From contig NZ_LANX01000001.1 in the NCBI RefSeq assembly GCF_000964795.1, forward strand, positions 124,001-188,000: 64,000 bases of DNA, read 5' to 3'. Positions 28,562-40,224 of the stretch are shown here, piece after piece. Made by a program: the position numbers and the translations under genes. Origin of the DNA: Candidatus Neoehrlichia procyonis str. RAC413 (GTDB lineage: Bacteria; Pseudomonadota; Alphaproteobacteria; Rickettsiales; Anaplasmataceae). The first letter of the stretch is position 1. The number at the start of each line of letters is the position of its first letter. The notes beneath the pieces were generated by a model. That model saw only the letters and a list, made by a program, of their open reading frames with translations, was not told where the DNA came from and made no database searches.

Positions 28562-28695
28562 CGTTAGATTATATTTATTTAATATAACAATAATTTCATA
28601 ATTACTATATATAGCTTTATATACACTGCTAGAGTTTTGCTTTAACTTCTTGACTACTATCTACTATAAGCAATGAACCCATCACATAGCTAAAT
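28562..28695 (-). pseudogene. Fragment of a duplicated lepA gene
   Basis: On the minus strand bases 28680 down to about 28565 match lepA codons at 34829-34940. The frame reads [14 protein letters not shown] (lep[15 protein letters not shown]), then after a one-base deletion VYKAIYSNYEIIVILNK (lep[18 protein letters not shown]). I judge DNA identity at roughly 85% by eye. No other part of lepA is clear, so this is an isolated, decayed gene fragment about 6 kb from the intact gene and in opposite orientation. Confidence 0.8.
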
Positions 28696-28830
28696 GCTAT
28701 AACTATGTTATAAGGTAGAGGAGGATTTTTGTGTGTTGATACAGTTTAAAAGGTTACTTATTGATAAATTTTTACAGAAGTTGCCTTATAATTTGATCTA
28801 TTTTCTTATTTATTATTGCTTAATTAGCCT

Positions 28831-29961
<1,131 letters not shown>

Positions 29962-30131
29962 TTAGGAGTGTTAGTTATTAACTGAGAGTGCTTTAATATT
30001 ATTATTTGCATTTTTTATAGTGTTTTTTTATGTTATATATAATAATTATATCTAATTATAAGCAACATAGCATTATATTTGATAATGTTATTGTTTGCAA
30101 TTAAGAATTTGACATAGTTTTATAATATTTT

Positions 30132-31019
30132 ATGTATGGGTGGATAAATTTAGATAAACCTTACGGAATGAGTGCAGCACTTGCTGTTCATAAAGTAAAA
30201 AGGATTTTTAATATAAAAAAAGCTGGACATGCTGGTACTTTAGATCCATTAGCTACAGGAGTACTTCCTATAGCTATTGGTGAAGCTACGAAAGTTATTA
30301 ATTATGCTGTGAATGCTGTAAAATCTTATGCATTTACTGTACAATGGGGATATCAACGATCAACAGATGATGCAGAAGGGAATATTATTAAACAAAGCTC
30401 CCTGAGACCTGATTATATTGATATAGTAAAAGTTATGGAAAAGTTTCAAGGAATTATTAAACAGATTCCTCCAAAATTTTCTGCAATTAATGTTGGTGGG
30501 ATTAAAGCATATAAGTTGGCCAGAAAAGATTTTAGTAGTATTACTTTACAACCTAGATCTGTACGTATAATGGATATTAAACTAATTTCTGTAAATAAAG
30601 GAAATAATACGTCAGATTTTATCATTACTTGTGGTAAAGGGTTGTATGTAAGATCTCTTGCAAGAGATTTAGGAATAGAATTGGGATGTTTTGGATATAT
30701 TTTGAGTTTACGAAGATTAAGGGTTGGATGTTTTTTTGAACAAAATTCTATTACTCTTGATAGTCTTGAGCACTTATATAGTATTAATAAGCATCATGAT
30801 ATTATATTACCATTACATTGTGTAATGGGTAATGTACCGCACATATACATAGGTTGTGAGGATGTAAAAAAGATAAAAAATGGTCAAAATGTTCAGTTAA
30901 ATGACTTGTATGTACAGGAGAAGTATGGTATGTGTTATGTTAGTACGGGTAATGTGCCGGTAGCCGTTTGTAATATAATAGATAAGGTTATAAAGCCAGT
31001 ACGTGTTTTTAATATCTAA
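30132..31019 (+). CDS. truB: tRNA pseudouridine(55) synthase
   Basis: 295 aa. It makes pseudouridine 55 in the tRNA T loop. [13 protein letters not shown], the catalytic aspartate D38 in [14 protein letters not shown], the YAFTVQWG block and [12 protein letters not shown] are all present. It is first in the truB-rpsO-pnp-methyltransferase-lepA series; rpsO starts 25 bases after its stop codon. This grouping of TruB, S15 and PNPase is conserved widely in bacteria. Confidence 0.96.
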   Translation: MYGWINLDKPYGMSAALAVHKVKRIFNIKKAGHAGTLDPLATGVLPIAIGEATKVINYAVNAVKSYAFTVQWGYQRSTDDAEGNIIKQSSLRPDYIDIVKVMEKFQGIIKQIPPKFSAINVGGIKAYKLARKDFSSITLQPRSVRIMDIKLISVNKGNNTSDFIITCGKGLYVRSLARDLGIELGCFGYILSLRRLRVGCFFEQNSITLDSLEHLYSINKHHDIILPLHCVMGNVPHIYIGCEDVKKIKNGQNVQLNDLYVQEKYGMCYVSTGNVPVAVCNIIDKVIKPVRVFNI

Positions 31020-31044
31020 AATTGGTAAATTTGGTTTTTTATTT

Positions 31045-31326
31045 ATGTCAATTACATCTAAAAAAAAAAGCGAGTTAATTGCTGAATATCGTGTTACAGA
31101 GAATGATACAGGTTCTTCCTATGTACAGTGTGCACTTTTGTCGGAAAGGATACGTAATTTAACTGAGCACCTAAAAATTCATAAAAAGGATTTTCATTGT
31201 AGACGTGGATTAATAGTTTTGGTATGTAAAAGGCGTAAAGAATTACGATATCTTAAGAAAAAATATGGGAATGAAGCATATTTGAATTTAATAAAAAAAT
31301 TAGGTATTAGAGATATTTTTCATTGA
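31045..31326 (+). CDS. rpsO: 30S ribosomal protein S15
   Basis: 93 aa from ATG 31045 ([12 protein letters not shown]), close to the usual 89. I prefer this to a frame opening at 31003 that overlaps truB, because S15 starts here. Core S15 features are visible: [22 protein letters not shown], then [20 protein letters not shown] and YLKKKY. It binds 16S rRNA in the platform. The neighbour pnp starts 34 bases downstream, the classical rpsO-pnp pair. Confidence 0.96.
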   Translation: MSITSKKKSELIAEYRVTENDTGSSYVQCALLSERIRNLTEHLKIHKKDFHCRRGLIVLVCKRRKELRYLKKKYGNEAYLNLIKKLGIRDIFH

Positions 31327-31360
31327 TTATTAATTAAGTTTTGTTGTAGGAATTGGTGCT

Positions 31361-33691
31361 ATGTTTAATATAATAAAGAAGTCTATAGAATGGGGAGGGC
31401 AAACTTTAGTTTTAGAAAGTGGTAAAATCGCTCGTCAAGCAAGTGGTGCTGTTGTTGTTGATTATGGTGGTACTTCAGTATTAGCAACTATAGTAGTAGG
31501 AAAATCTAAAGAGCCTGTAGATTTTTTACCGTTAACCGTACAGTTTATTGCAAAAAGTTATGCGATAGGTAAAATACCAGGTGGTTTTTTAAAAAGGGAA
31601 GGTAAGCCTTCTGATAGAGAAATGTTAGTTTCAAGGTTAATTGATAGAAGTATACGGCCATTATTTCCATCAGGTTTTTGTGATGAAGTGAGTGTTGTTT
31701 GTAATTTACTTTCATATGATACAGTAAGTCCTCCGGAAACTGCTGCACTAATTGGTGTATCCGCAGCTTTATCAATATCTGGTGTTCCTTTTAATGGTCC
31801 TGTTGTTGGAGCAAGGGTTGGATATTTGAAGCAAGAAAATAAATATTTATTAAATGCTTCAGTAGATGACATGACTAATAGTTGTTTGGATTTATTTTTA
31901 TCTGGTAATGAAGATTCTGTTTTAATGGTGGAGTCTTCATCATCTGAGTTATCGGAAGATCAAATGTTAGATGCAATGACCTTTGCACATAAGAATTGTC
32001 AGCCAATTATAAGTTTGATAAAAGAGTTTTCTGATGCAGTTGGTAAGTCTTGTGAAGAATTTATACCTCATGATATTAGTGATTATGTATCAGTTATTGG
32101 TGATCTTTATAAAGATGATTTTACTGCTGCATATTCTGAGCAGGATAAAAAATTAAGGGCATTAGCACTAGATGATTTACGAGTTAAAGTACTTAGTAAT
32201 TTAAAAGAAGATTGCGAAGCAAAGGGTACTAAATATGTAGAACAAGATATTGTGTATGCTACTAAAGTAGTTGAAAAATCTTTGATTAGAAGATATATTA
32301 TTGATAATCAAAAAAGAATTGATGGTAGATCGTTTGATGAAATACGTCAGATAGAAATAGAAATAGATGTTGTGCCTAAGGCTCATGGATCTGCTTTATT
32401 TACACGTGGTAATACGCAAGCACTAGTTGTGACTGCTTTAGGTACCCCTCAAGATGAGCAGATAGTTGATGATTTTGACGGTGATAGAAGAGAAAATTTT
32501 TTATTGCATTATAATTTTCCACCATATGCAGTGGGTGAAGCTTCTGCTTTGCGTCCTCCTGGTAGAAGGGAAATAGGTCATGGTAAGCTTGCTTGGAAAG
32601 CTATTCACTCTGTATTGCCTGATAAAGTAGACTTTCCATATACTATTAGGGTGGTTTCTGAAATTACAGAGTCAGATGGATCGTCTTCTATGGCTACAGT
32701 GTGTGGTACTTCTCTTGCACTAATGGATACAGGTGTTCCTATAAAATCTCCTGTAGCTGGGGTTGCTATGGGTCTTATTAAGGAGCAGGATCAATGTATT
32801 ATATTATCTGATATACTAGGAGATGAAGATTATTTAGGTGATATGGATTTTAAGGTTGCAGGTACATCTGAAGGTATTACTGCTTTACAAATGGATATGA
32901 AGGTTTGTGGTATAAGTTTTGAAATTATAAATCAATCTTTACTTCAGGCACGTGCAGGTAGAATTAATATTCTTAATAAAATGAATGAGGTTATTGATAA
33001 AGCTCGTGAATCTATAAAGGAGCACGCTCCTAGGATAGAATCTATAATTATTGATAAAAATAAGATAAGAAATCTCATAGGTACTGGGGGAAAAAATATA
33101 AGAGATATTTGTGAAAAAACAGGTGCAAAAATTGAAATTTTGCAAAGTGGTGTAGTTATGATCTATGCTGTTAATAACGTGGCTGTTGAAAAAGCAAAGG
33201 ATATGATTCTTGAATCTGTAACAGAACCAGAAATAGGTAAAGTTTTTGATGGGATAGTTGTTGAAATTGTGAAATTTGGTGCATTTGTAAATATCTTAGG
33301 AAGTAAAAAAGGATTAGTTCATATTAGTGAAATAAGAAATGAACATATAAATTCAGTAGAAGAGGTATTATCTTTAAGTGATAAAGTGAAAGTTCTGGTA
33401 ATAGATATTGATCGGGAATATATTCAGCTCTCTATACGTAGGGTTGATCAAGATACTGGAGATGTGATTGAAGGTGAATTATATAACCCTTCAAAAAAAG
33501 GCTTTTCTGATGATTTTCATAATACGGGTGGAGGTTTTAAAGATTATAGTAGTAATCGTATAGATAAAAGAAGAAATAATAGCCGCTCTTCTTCTCGTAG
33601 ATCTTCTAATTATTATGGAGAGTCAGGGAATAGTCGTTATAATAATCGTAATGGTAATGATTCTATACCAAAGAAGCCAAGGTTTTTTTAA
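31361..33691 (+). CDS. pnp: Polyribonucleotide nucleotidyltransferase (PNPase)
   Basis: 776 aa. 3'-to-5' phosphorolytic RNA exonuclease and degradosome partner. Two RNase PH domains flank a helical domain; the second carries TRGNTQALVVTALGTP and LHYNFPPYAVGE. A KH domain (KNKIRNLIGTGGKNIRDICEKTG, residues about 566-600) and an S1 domain (FDGIVVEIVKFGAFVNI, about 628-695) follow. The C-terminal tail of about 70 residues is rich in Ser, Arg, Asn, Tyr and Gly, longer than in E. coli and of unknown role. It sits in the truB-to-lepA series. Confidence 0.97.
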   Translation: MFNIIKKSIEWGGQTLVLESGKIARQASGAVVVDYGGTSVLATIVVGKSKEPVDFLPLTVQFIAKSYAIGKIPGGFLKREGKPSDREMLVSRLIDRSIRPLFPSGFCDEVSVVCNLLSYDTVSPPETAALIGVSAALSISGVPFNGPVVGARVGYLKQENKYLLNASVDDMTNSCLDLFLSGNEDSVLMVESSSSELSEDQMLDAMTFAHKNCQPIISLIKEFSDAVGKSCEEFIPHDISDYVSVIGDLYKDDFTAAYSEQDKKLRALALDDLRVKVLSNLKEDCEAKGTKYVEQDIVYATKVVEKSLIRRYIIDNQKRIDGRSFDEIRQIEIEIDVVPKAHGSALFTRGNTQALVVTALGTPQDEQIVDDFDGDRRENFLLHYNFPPYAVGEASALRPPGRREIGHGKLAWKAIHSVLPDKVDFPYTIRVVSEITESDGSSSMATVCGTSLALMDTGVPIKSPVAGVAMGLIKEQDQCIILSDILGDEDYLGDMDFKVAGTSEGITALQMDMKVCGISFEIINQSLLQARAGRINILNKMNEVIDKARESIKEHAPRIESIIIDKNKIRNLIGTGGKNIRDICEKTGAKIEILQSGVVMIYAVNNVAVEKAKDMILESVTEPEIGKVFDGIVVEIVKFGAFVNILGSKKGLVHISEIRNEHINSVEEVLSLSDKVKVLVIDIDREYIQLSIRRVDQDTGDVIEGELYNPSKKGFSDDFHNTGGGFKDYSSNRIDKRRNNSRSSSRRSSNYYGESGNSRYNNRNGNDSIPKKPRFF

Positions 33692-33694
33692 TAT

Positions 33695-34501
33695 GTGGGT
33701 ATGCCTATATTTGATAGAAATCTTGTAAGATGTTATAAAGATAGAGCTATTGAGAATGGTCTTTATTCTAATTTCTTATTTGATGAAATAATAAATATTA
33801 TAGTAGATAGGTTACTTTTTTTACGTCTTGATTTGGGGTGTTTTTTGTTAAATCTAGGATGTAGGAATGGTATATTATTAAGGAGTTTATTGCAAAAAAA
33901 GATAATATCTAATGTTAATCAAGTATTACAATCTGATGTTTCTTATGGTTTTTTGTCAAAGGTAAAGTCTGGATATAAAGTGGTAGCTGATGATGAAGCT
34001 TTACCTTTTAAAAATAATATTTTTGATGTTGTGGTTAGTAGTATGGCCTTACACAATGTTAATCATTTGGTAGATGTGCTAAACAATATACGTGCATTAT
34101 TAAAGAAAAAAGGTGTATTGATTGCTACATTATTTGGAAGTAAAACATTGCTTGATTTAAAAATGTCTTTTATTAAGGCAGAAATGGATTATGGAGCTGC
34201 CCCTAGAATACTTCCATTTATTAATCCTAGAGAAGCAATATTGTTAATGCAAAAGAGTGGTTATAAAGATTTAGTGGTAGATGTTAATACTATTGAGTTA
34301 CAATATAATAATATATATGTTTTATTGCATGATTTGAAAAACATGGGAGAAGGTAATGTTTTGAGTGTTAGAGATAGTAAATCACTTACTCGAGGAATCA
34401 TTGATAAAGCATGGCATATATATAAAAAATTTTTTTCAAGTGATGGGATAAATGTTTCAGCAATATTTGAAGTGATTATATTAAAAGGAGTAAATCAATA
34501 G
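33695..34501 (+). CDS. SAM-dependent methyltransferase, NDUFAF5-like
   Basis: About 268 aa from GTG 33695 (or 266 from ATG 33701, MPIFDRNL). Rossmann-type methyltransferase with a glycine-poor motif I (LLNLGCRNGILL) and post-I/II blocks (VVADDEALPFKNNIFDVVVSSMALHNVN, split at normal places). Downstream, GVLIATLFGSKTLLDLKMS, ISP-like LPFINPREA and DLKNMGEGN match the alphaproteobacterial family that includes mitochondrial NDUFAF5, a complex I assembly factor. The bacterial role is not firmly known. It starts three bases after the pnp stop codon, so it is cotranscribed. Confidence 0.82.
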   Translation: MGMPIFDRNLVRCYKDRAIENGLYSNFLFDEIINIIVDRLLFLRLDLGCFLLNLGCRNGILLRSLLQKKIISNVNQVLQSDVSYGFLSKVKSGYKVVADDEALPFKNNIFDVVVSSMALHNVNHLVDVLNNIRALLKKKGVLIATLFGSKTLLDLKMSFIKAEMDYGAAPRILPFINPREAILLMQKSGYKDLVVDVNTIELQYNNIYVLLHDLKNMGEGNVLSVRDSKSLTRGIIDKAWHIYKKFFSSDGINVSAIFEVIILKGVNQ

Positions 34502-34541
34502 ATATTAATGAATACTTATTTTTTTTTTAGGCTAATCAGTA

Positions 34542-36332
34542 ATGGATAAAATAAGAAATTTTGCAATAATTGCTCATATTGATCATGGTAAATCTACTTT
34601 GGCTGATCGATTAATAGAGGAATGTAATGGATTAGAACAAAGAGATATGAAGAATCAGGTGCTTGATTCTATGGATATTGAAAGGGAACGTGGTATTACC
34701 ATTAAGGCTCAAACTGTAAGGTTGAATTATAAATCCAAGGATGGAAAAGTTTATTGTTTAAATTTAATAGATACGCCTGGTCATGTGGACTTTTCATATG
34801 AAGTGAGTAGAAGCTTAGCAGCTTGTGAGGGTTCATTACTTATAGTAGATAGTAGTCAAGGAGTTGAAGCGCAAACTTTAGCAAATGTATATAAGGCTAT
34901 AGATAGTAATCATGAAATTGTTGTTGTATTAAATAAAATTGATTTGCCTGCCTCTGAGCCAGAAAGGGTTAAGTTGCAAATTGAAGAGATGATAGGTATT
35001 GATACAAATGATGCAATTCTTACGTCTGCAAAGGTAGGAATAGGTATTCATGATGTATTAGAAGCAATTATCAATAAACTTCCTGCTCCTAATGGGAGTT
35101 TAAGTGATCCATTAAAAGCTATTTTAATTGATAGTTGGTATGATGTATATCTTGGTGTTGTGATATTACTTCGTGTCAAAGATGGAATTATAAGAAAAGG
35201 AATGAAGATAGTTATGATGTGTAGTAATGCAGTATATCAAGTTGATAATGTTGGAGTTTTTACACCTCGTAAGCAAATGGTTGACCAGTTATCTGTTGGT
35301 GAAATTGGCTTTATTACTGCTTCTATTAAAGAAGTAGCAGATTGCAAAGTTGGTGATACTATAACTGAAGAAGGTAGAAGGTGCAAAGATATTTTTTCTG
35401 GGTTTCGTAGTATACATCCTGTAGTGTTTTGTAGTTTATTCCCTAGTGAAGCAGGAGATTTTGAGTGTTTGCGTGAAGCACTAAAAAAATTGCATCTTAA
35501 TGATGCAAGTTTTACATTTACTATAGAATCTTCTAATGCTCTTGGATATGGGTTTCGTTGTGGATTTTTAGGTATGTTGCACTTAGAAGTAATTCAAGAA
35601 AGGCTTGAAAGGGAGTTTGATTTAGATTTGATAGCTACAGCTCCGAGTGTAGTTTATCAGGTTATTACTAGAAATTGTGAAGTAAAAGATATCTGTAACC
35701 CTAATGATTTACCTGAAATGCATGATATTGTAAATATTAAAGAACCTTGGGTTTTGGCAACTATTATGGTTCCTGATAAATATTTAGGTGCTGTACTTTT
35801 ATTGTGTAATAATAAAAGAGGAGAAAGAAACGATTTGTCTTATACAGGGAATATAGCACTATTAGAATATAAACTTCCACTAGCTGAAATGGTATTTGAC
35901 TTCTATGACAGATTAAAGTCTGTATCTAAAGGTTATGCAAGTTTAGATTGGGAGATGGATAAGTACTTAGATACCGATATTGCTAAATTAAATATTTTAA
36001 TAAACTCTGAGCCTGTTGATGCTCTATCTTGTATTATTCACAAAACAAAAGCAGAAATAAGGGGTCGTGAAATATGCAATAGATTAAAGGAATTAATTCC
36101 TAGACAACAATATAAAATTGCTATACAAGCAGCAATAGGAGGTAAGGTTATTGCTCGTGAAACTATAGCACCATATAGAAAAGATGTTACTGCAAAAGTT
36201 TATGGACGTGATGTTACCAGAAAAATGAAATTATTGGAAAAACAAAAAAAAGGGAAAAAAAGATTGAAATCTATTGGAAACATTAACATTCCACAAAATG
36301 CATTTATTCAAGCATTAAAAATACAGGATTAA
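34542..36332 (+). CDS. lepA: Elongation factor 4 (LepA), ribosome back-translocase GTPase
   Basis: 596 aa, normal LepA length. G1 [14 protein letters not shown], the switch I region [12 protein letters not shown]3 [12 protein letters not shown]4 NKIDLP and G5 TSAKVG are complete. EF-G-like domains II, III and V and the LepA-specific C-terminal domain ([27 protein letters not shown]) follow. It ends the truB-rpsO-pnp-methyltransferase series, 40 bases after the methyltransferase. A fragment of this gene is duplicated at 28562-28695. Confidence 0.97.
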   Translation: MDKIRNFAIIAHIDHGKSTLADRLIEECNGLEQRDMKNQVLDSMDIERERGITIKAQTVRLNYKSKDGKVYCLNLIDTPGHVDFSYEVSRSLAACEGSLLIVDSSQGVEAQTLANVYKAIDSNHEIVVVLNKIDLPASEPERVKLQIEEMIGIDTNDAILTSAKVGIGIHDVLEAIINKLPAPNGSLSDPLKAILIDSWYDVYLGVVILLRVKDGIIRKGMKIVMMCSNAVYQVDNVGVFTPRKQMVDQLSVGEIGFITASIKEVADCKVGDTITEEGRRCKDIFSGFRSIHPVVFCSLFPSEAGDFECLREALKKLHLNDASFTFTIESSNALGYGFRCGFLGMLHLEVIQERLEREFDLDLIATAPSVVYQVITRNCEVKDICNPNDLPEMHDIVNIKEPWVLATIMVPDKYLGAVLLLCNNKRGERNDLSYTGNIALLEYKLPLAEMVFDFYDRLKSVSKGYASLDWEMDKYLDTDIAKLNILINSEPVDALSCIIHKTKAEIRGREICNRLKELIPRQQYKIAIQAAIGGKVIARETIAPYRKDVTAKVYGRDVTRKMKLLEKQKKGKKRLKSIGNINIPQNAFIQALKIQD

Positions 36333-36705
36333 TAATTTTTTGCTGTTCTGTAAAAGAGTATATAGAGTTTATTATTTTTATAGTGTTGCTATTTTAGGTA
36401 TTTAATTTATAGGCAAGTTTCTTGTGAGTTCATTAATTTACTGCATATGTTAAGTAATATTTATTAATTTAGTGAAAAATATCTAATAAGGTTGTCTTTA
36501 TACTATTCTAATTTATTAATAATAAAGATGATGTGCTGTTATGATAGTAGAAGAAGTATATTTCTAAAATAATGTATTTTATAAAATAATTTACATTTAT
36601 TTATTAAATAATGTTATACAATTTTTTTTGTATATCTAATGTTTTTGTTTATGCGTATGTTTTATACGGAAAAAAATTTCATTAAAATAGTTAATAGCTG
36701 TATAT
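36333..36705. other. Non-coding stretch after lepA
   Basis: About 370 AT-rich bases between convergent genes. No clear terminator hairpin or gene remnant seen. Confidence 0.5.
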
Positions 36706-37047
36706 TTATATTAGATTTTTTTGTTTTATTTTTATATCGTGAACAGCTTTGAATCCAAAATATACTGATATTTTTTCTATAATTGTTGGTATTGCATATT
36801 GTATGTAAATAGCGTGGCCTCCGTTATTTACAGCTAAATATAAAATTCCAGAGTTGCTGTTATTTAAAAATGATAATTTTTCCGGACGAGAAATTTGTGC
36901 TATATCTTTGCCTACAATATCGTTCCAATTAAGTAAAATTCGCATTTCTGTTTTACTGATATTATACTCATTGCATTTTTTTAGGATAAAGCTTTCAACT
37001 GTAATTTTGAGTTTTTTATAACTTGATCCTTTTTTGTAAAACTGCAT
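36706..37047 (-). CDS. DUF721/DciA-like protein
   Basis: 113 aa. The pattern W-N-D-I-V-G-x-x-I-A, then S-R-P-E-K-L-S-F and G-I-L-Y-L-A-V-N-N-G-G-H-A-I-Y-I-Q-Y, ending in I-x-x-Y-F-G-x-x-A-V-x-x-I-K, is the DUF721 signature. DUF721 proteins include DciA, the loader or operator of the replicative helicase DnaB in bacteria without DnaC. A role at the replication fork is inferred from the family only. The protein is a bare domain without the long extensions seen in some phyla. Confidence 0.75.
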   Translation of the reverse strand: MQFYKKGSSYKKLKITVESFILKKCNEYNISKTEMRILLNWNDIVGKDIAQISRPEKLSFLNNSNSGILYLAVNNGGHAIYIQYAIPTIIEKISVYFGFKAVHDIKIKQKNLI

Positions 37048-37199
37048 ATAAATTAATATTAGTACTTTTTTATATTACTTCACTTTCTATCTTTATGATA
37101 TATTAAATGTAAAGTAGTACATAGCTTTTTTATAAGATACATAATTATTGTTTAAGTAATTTCCTTGCCAAAAGGATTTATTTAGTATAGCTGGTACAG

Positions 37200-37430
37200 A
37201 TGTTTATTCAGTTAGTTTTTAAGTTTATTATTTTACTAGGTAGGATTTGCTTAAAATAATTTAATATTATAATTTGCATTTCTAATATGAAATAATGTGT
37301 TAGCATTTGTATAAATATTGGTGCTTTGGATAATATTGTTGTACGAATTTTCCTTTAATAAAGCGATTCATTATATTACTTCTTGAGAAGAATTATTATC
37401 AGGTAATGTAGAGTGAAACGTTAAAAGTTG
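37200..37430 (-). pseudogene. Duplicate of the 3' end of the 527-aa gene
   Basis: Bases about 37242-37428 repeat 37595-37785 (the C-terminal codons of the neighbouring membrane protein) at an offset of 353-357 bp, with substitutions and indels that break the frame (for example the AATTTTCCTTTAATAAAGC segment is kept). It is a detached tandem copy of the gene end, like that beside tsaB. Confidence 0.8.
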
Positions 37431-37485
37431 TATAATATAATGTATGCACGTTATTGAAAATTACATTTCTATATAAATGAGATAA

Positions 37486-39069
37486 TTATAAATTACAAGA
37501 TGTATTAATTAAACTTTGCGTATATGGTACAATTGTAGTGATATTGTTATATGATGAGTCGAAGGTAGCTTTGATTTTTTCTACTTTATTATACAGAATT
37601 TGTTTAAAACAATTTAATATTGCAGCTTGCATTTCTAATATGAAATAATGTGTTGGCATTTGTGAAAATACAGGTGCTTTGTGACAATATTGTTGTACGA
37701 ATTTTCCTTTAATAAAGCAATTAATTATGTTACTTTCCTGAGAATTATTATCAGGTAATGTAGGGTGAGACTCTAAAAATTTCTGAATTTGTGATAATAG
37801 TTCTTTTTGGCTATTGTCAAGTAACGTTAGTAATACAGTATTTGTTCTATAAAGAGCTGCATTTTTAGGCAGACGATAACCATGAGTAGCAATTATGATT
37901 GCTAAAACAAACTCTTTATTACTTTGTAATTCTTGCCTTATAAGGTCATATATGCGTAGTGTTTGATTATTTATATTTATGCTGTACTGCATTATATAGT
38001 GCAACTTACCATATAAACGTAGATATTGAGATAAGAGTAAATTTACTGCATCTATAAATACATGCTGATATTCTATGTCTAACATATGTTGCGCAATGGA
38101 AGGATGTAGTGTTTTTAATTTTTGTGTTGCTTCTGTGTTGTTTAATATGAGGTAATCAAAGTTTTTATATATAAAATGTGCTGCCTTGTTTTCTTCTTTT
38201 ATGTATTTAGCTAACAGCATAGAAGCAATATTACTGCTGGTGCTTAATGAATCACTACTAGCATACTGTGATAAAATATTATGTAGATGCGAGTGGCTTT
38301 GTGTGTTGTAACGATTATACATGTATAAGGCATAAGAAGAATTAAAAGGTTTTGTTATGCTTAATGGTAGAGATGTAATGTTGATTACATTTTCATTGTT
38401 AGCTATGAAAGTATTACGTAATAGGTAATTATGATAATTTAATGATTTGTTTGTGAAACTAACTTTTAATTTTGATATTGTGTCAGCACTTGTGATATTA
38501 TTTTCTTTGAGGAGTCTTTTTTGTACTAAAATAAAAAGTTTTTCATCTTTTATATATGATTCTAGCTCTTCTAAAGTGTTAAAATCAGACACATCTTTAA
38601 GACTTATAGTGCAATGTGATTTCCATACGCTTTTTTTGGAATAAACGGTTAGGTTATAATTTTGTCCATTTTTTATTATTTTGATTTTGCATTTAGTGTC
38701 TGACTTTGTACGTAGCTTGTTGATACTAATTTGTTCTGAGCACAATGAACTTATTACAACTATAAAGAAGTCTTCTTGCAACTTTGCAAATGTTGAATTT
38801 AATGTACTTACGAGAAGTAAATTATTCTGTTTATTGTTTTGTACATTTGGCATGTTATTAGATCCTAGTTTTAATAGTTTGTAACACATAGTAGTAAGTG
38901 CGTATACTATAGCTAAGGAAGCAAATAGTAAGGTAGCAGTTAAGATTAGATGATGCTTATTACAGCTACGAGAACCTGTTATATATGCAGTAGCAATGCA
39001 TAACGTAAAAGTGGAATATTTTAAAAGTCCCATTACTAATGAATAAGGCAACATATCAAACCAATGCAA
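37486..39069 (-). CDS. Large membrane-anchored hypothetical protein
   Basis: 527 aa. Two hydrophobic segments lie near the N-terminus (residues about 12-32 and 42-62, LILTATLLFASLAIVYAL). A soluble, Leu/Asn/Ser-rich, mainly helical domain of more than 450 residues follows. I recognise no known family. Residues 28-68 (YITGSRSCNKHH, then the second helix and CYKLL) can be aligned with the start of the divergent 463-aa protein at 40225, and both have the same layout, so the two are probably paralogues. Its 3' end is tandemly duplicated just downstream. Confidence 0.65.
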   Translation of the reverse strand: MHWFDMLPYSLVMGLLKYSTFTLCIATAYITGSRSCNKHHLILTATLLFASLAIVYALTTMCYKLLKLGSNNMPNVQNNKQNNLLLVSTLNSTFAKLQEDFFIVVISSLCSEQISINKLRTKSDTKCKIKIIKNGQNYNLTVYSKKSVWKSHCTISLKDVSDFNTLEELESYIKDEKLFILVQKRLLKENNITSADTISKLKVSFTNKSLNYHNYLLRNTFIANNENVINITSLPLSITKPFNSSYALYMYNRYNTQSHSHLHNILSQYASSDSLSTSSNIASMLLAKYIKEENKAAHFIYKNFDYLILNNTEATQKLKTLHPSIAQHMLDIEYQHVFIDAVNLLLSQYLRLYGKLHYIMQYSININNQTLRIYDLIRQELQSNKEFVLAIIIATHGYRLPKNAALYRTNTVLLTLLDNSQKELLSQIQKFLESHPTLPDNNSQESNIINCFIKGKFVQQYCHKAPVFSQMPTHYFILEMQAAILNCFKQILYNKVEKIKATFDSSYNNITTIVPYTQSLINTSCNL

Positions 39070-40224
39070 GATAACACTAGGTTATTTTAATTAATTTTTA
39101 AAATGAATGCAACTTAAATACAATTACTGTTGATATCTATATTATTAAAAAGGCATCTTCTTTAAACGTTAAAGAAATTTAATGGGGGATTGACGAAAGA
39201 AAAATTTCTAATTTAAAAGATTTTTTAATTATAGTGATCTTAACTTTCAGGATATACATGTTTTTTTATACATAATATAAAGTCTTTTCTTGTGAATTTG
39301 TTGTTGCATGTTGATAAAATAGAGTTCATAAATAAGGTTGCTATTGATAATACTATTTACAATTGAAAATTGTGTGTGAAAGGTAATAGTTTTACGTAGC
39401 CATTTTATGGCTTATTTAATTTACTTTTTTATAAAATTTCTTAATGTGATTGATAGATCTTATGAGAAAAAATTACCTATTTAAATGATATTTTAACTTA
39501 AAAGTATATTTTTACGCAAGTTGAAGATTATTTATTTTAAAGGTAAATGCGTATAATATTAGTGTGTAATTATTACTTATATATTATTGCTATTATAGAT
39601 TTTTACATACTATATAGATTGTTAATATATAAGTAGCTATATTTTTTTTTGCAATGTGGCATTATTTATTAATTTAGGCATGCATTTATATTAAGATAGG
39701 ATAATAAAATAAAAAATTTAATCTATTTACTCTTATTTATAAATTTGTAAATGTAAATTATTTTGCTGTAAGGTAATACATTTATAGATGTGGCTTATGA
39801 AATATATATAAGCTTACTTTATGACTTGTGTACTATTAGTACGGTTTTTAGTTGAACTAGGTAATTGTATAATCAGTTAATATTCTAATAACTTATAAAT
39901 ATATACCATCTGTTTTCTATAAAATAGAGGAACTTGTATAAGTAAATGTTTTTTAGTGTTGTAAACAGAAGTTTAATATATGGGCAACTTTATTCAATTT
40001 TATATAGTTGATAGTGGAAGAGAGAGTCTTGTAGTAAAATGATTTATTATGTATTTATGGCTTATAATATATTAGTAGGTGTTAATATTTTTTTTGTGAA
40101 ATTTTATAATCTTCTATTATTGGAAATATTGCTTATTGTTGTAATAAATAATCTTTTTTTTAATATATATTTTATAATTAGTCGTTAACTTACTGTGCTT
40201 GTAATTATCTTGAGGTATAAAGCA
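39070..40224. other. Divergent intergenic region between two large hypotheticals
   Basis: About 1.15 kb separating the starts of two diverging genes; promoters for both must lie here. TTCTTTAA-ACG-TTAAAGAA (39158-39176) and AGCCA-TTTTA-TGGCT (39398-39412) are short inverted repeats. No gene remnant recognised. Confidence 0.5.

Noticed and set aside
30109-30126. TTGACA followed by TATAAT upstream of truB
   Set aside because: The spacing is only six bases, far from the 16-18 needed for a sigma-70 promoter.
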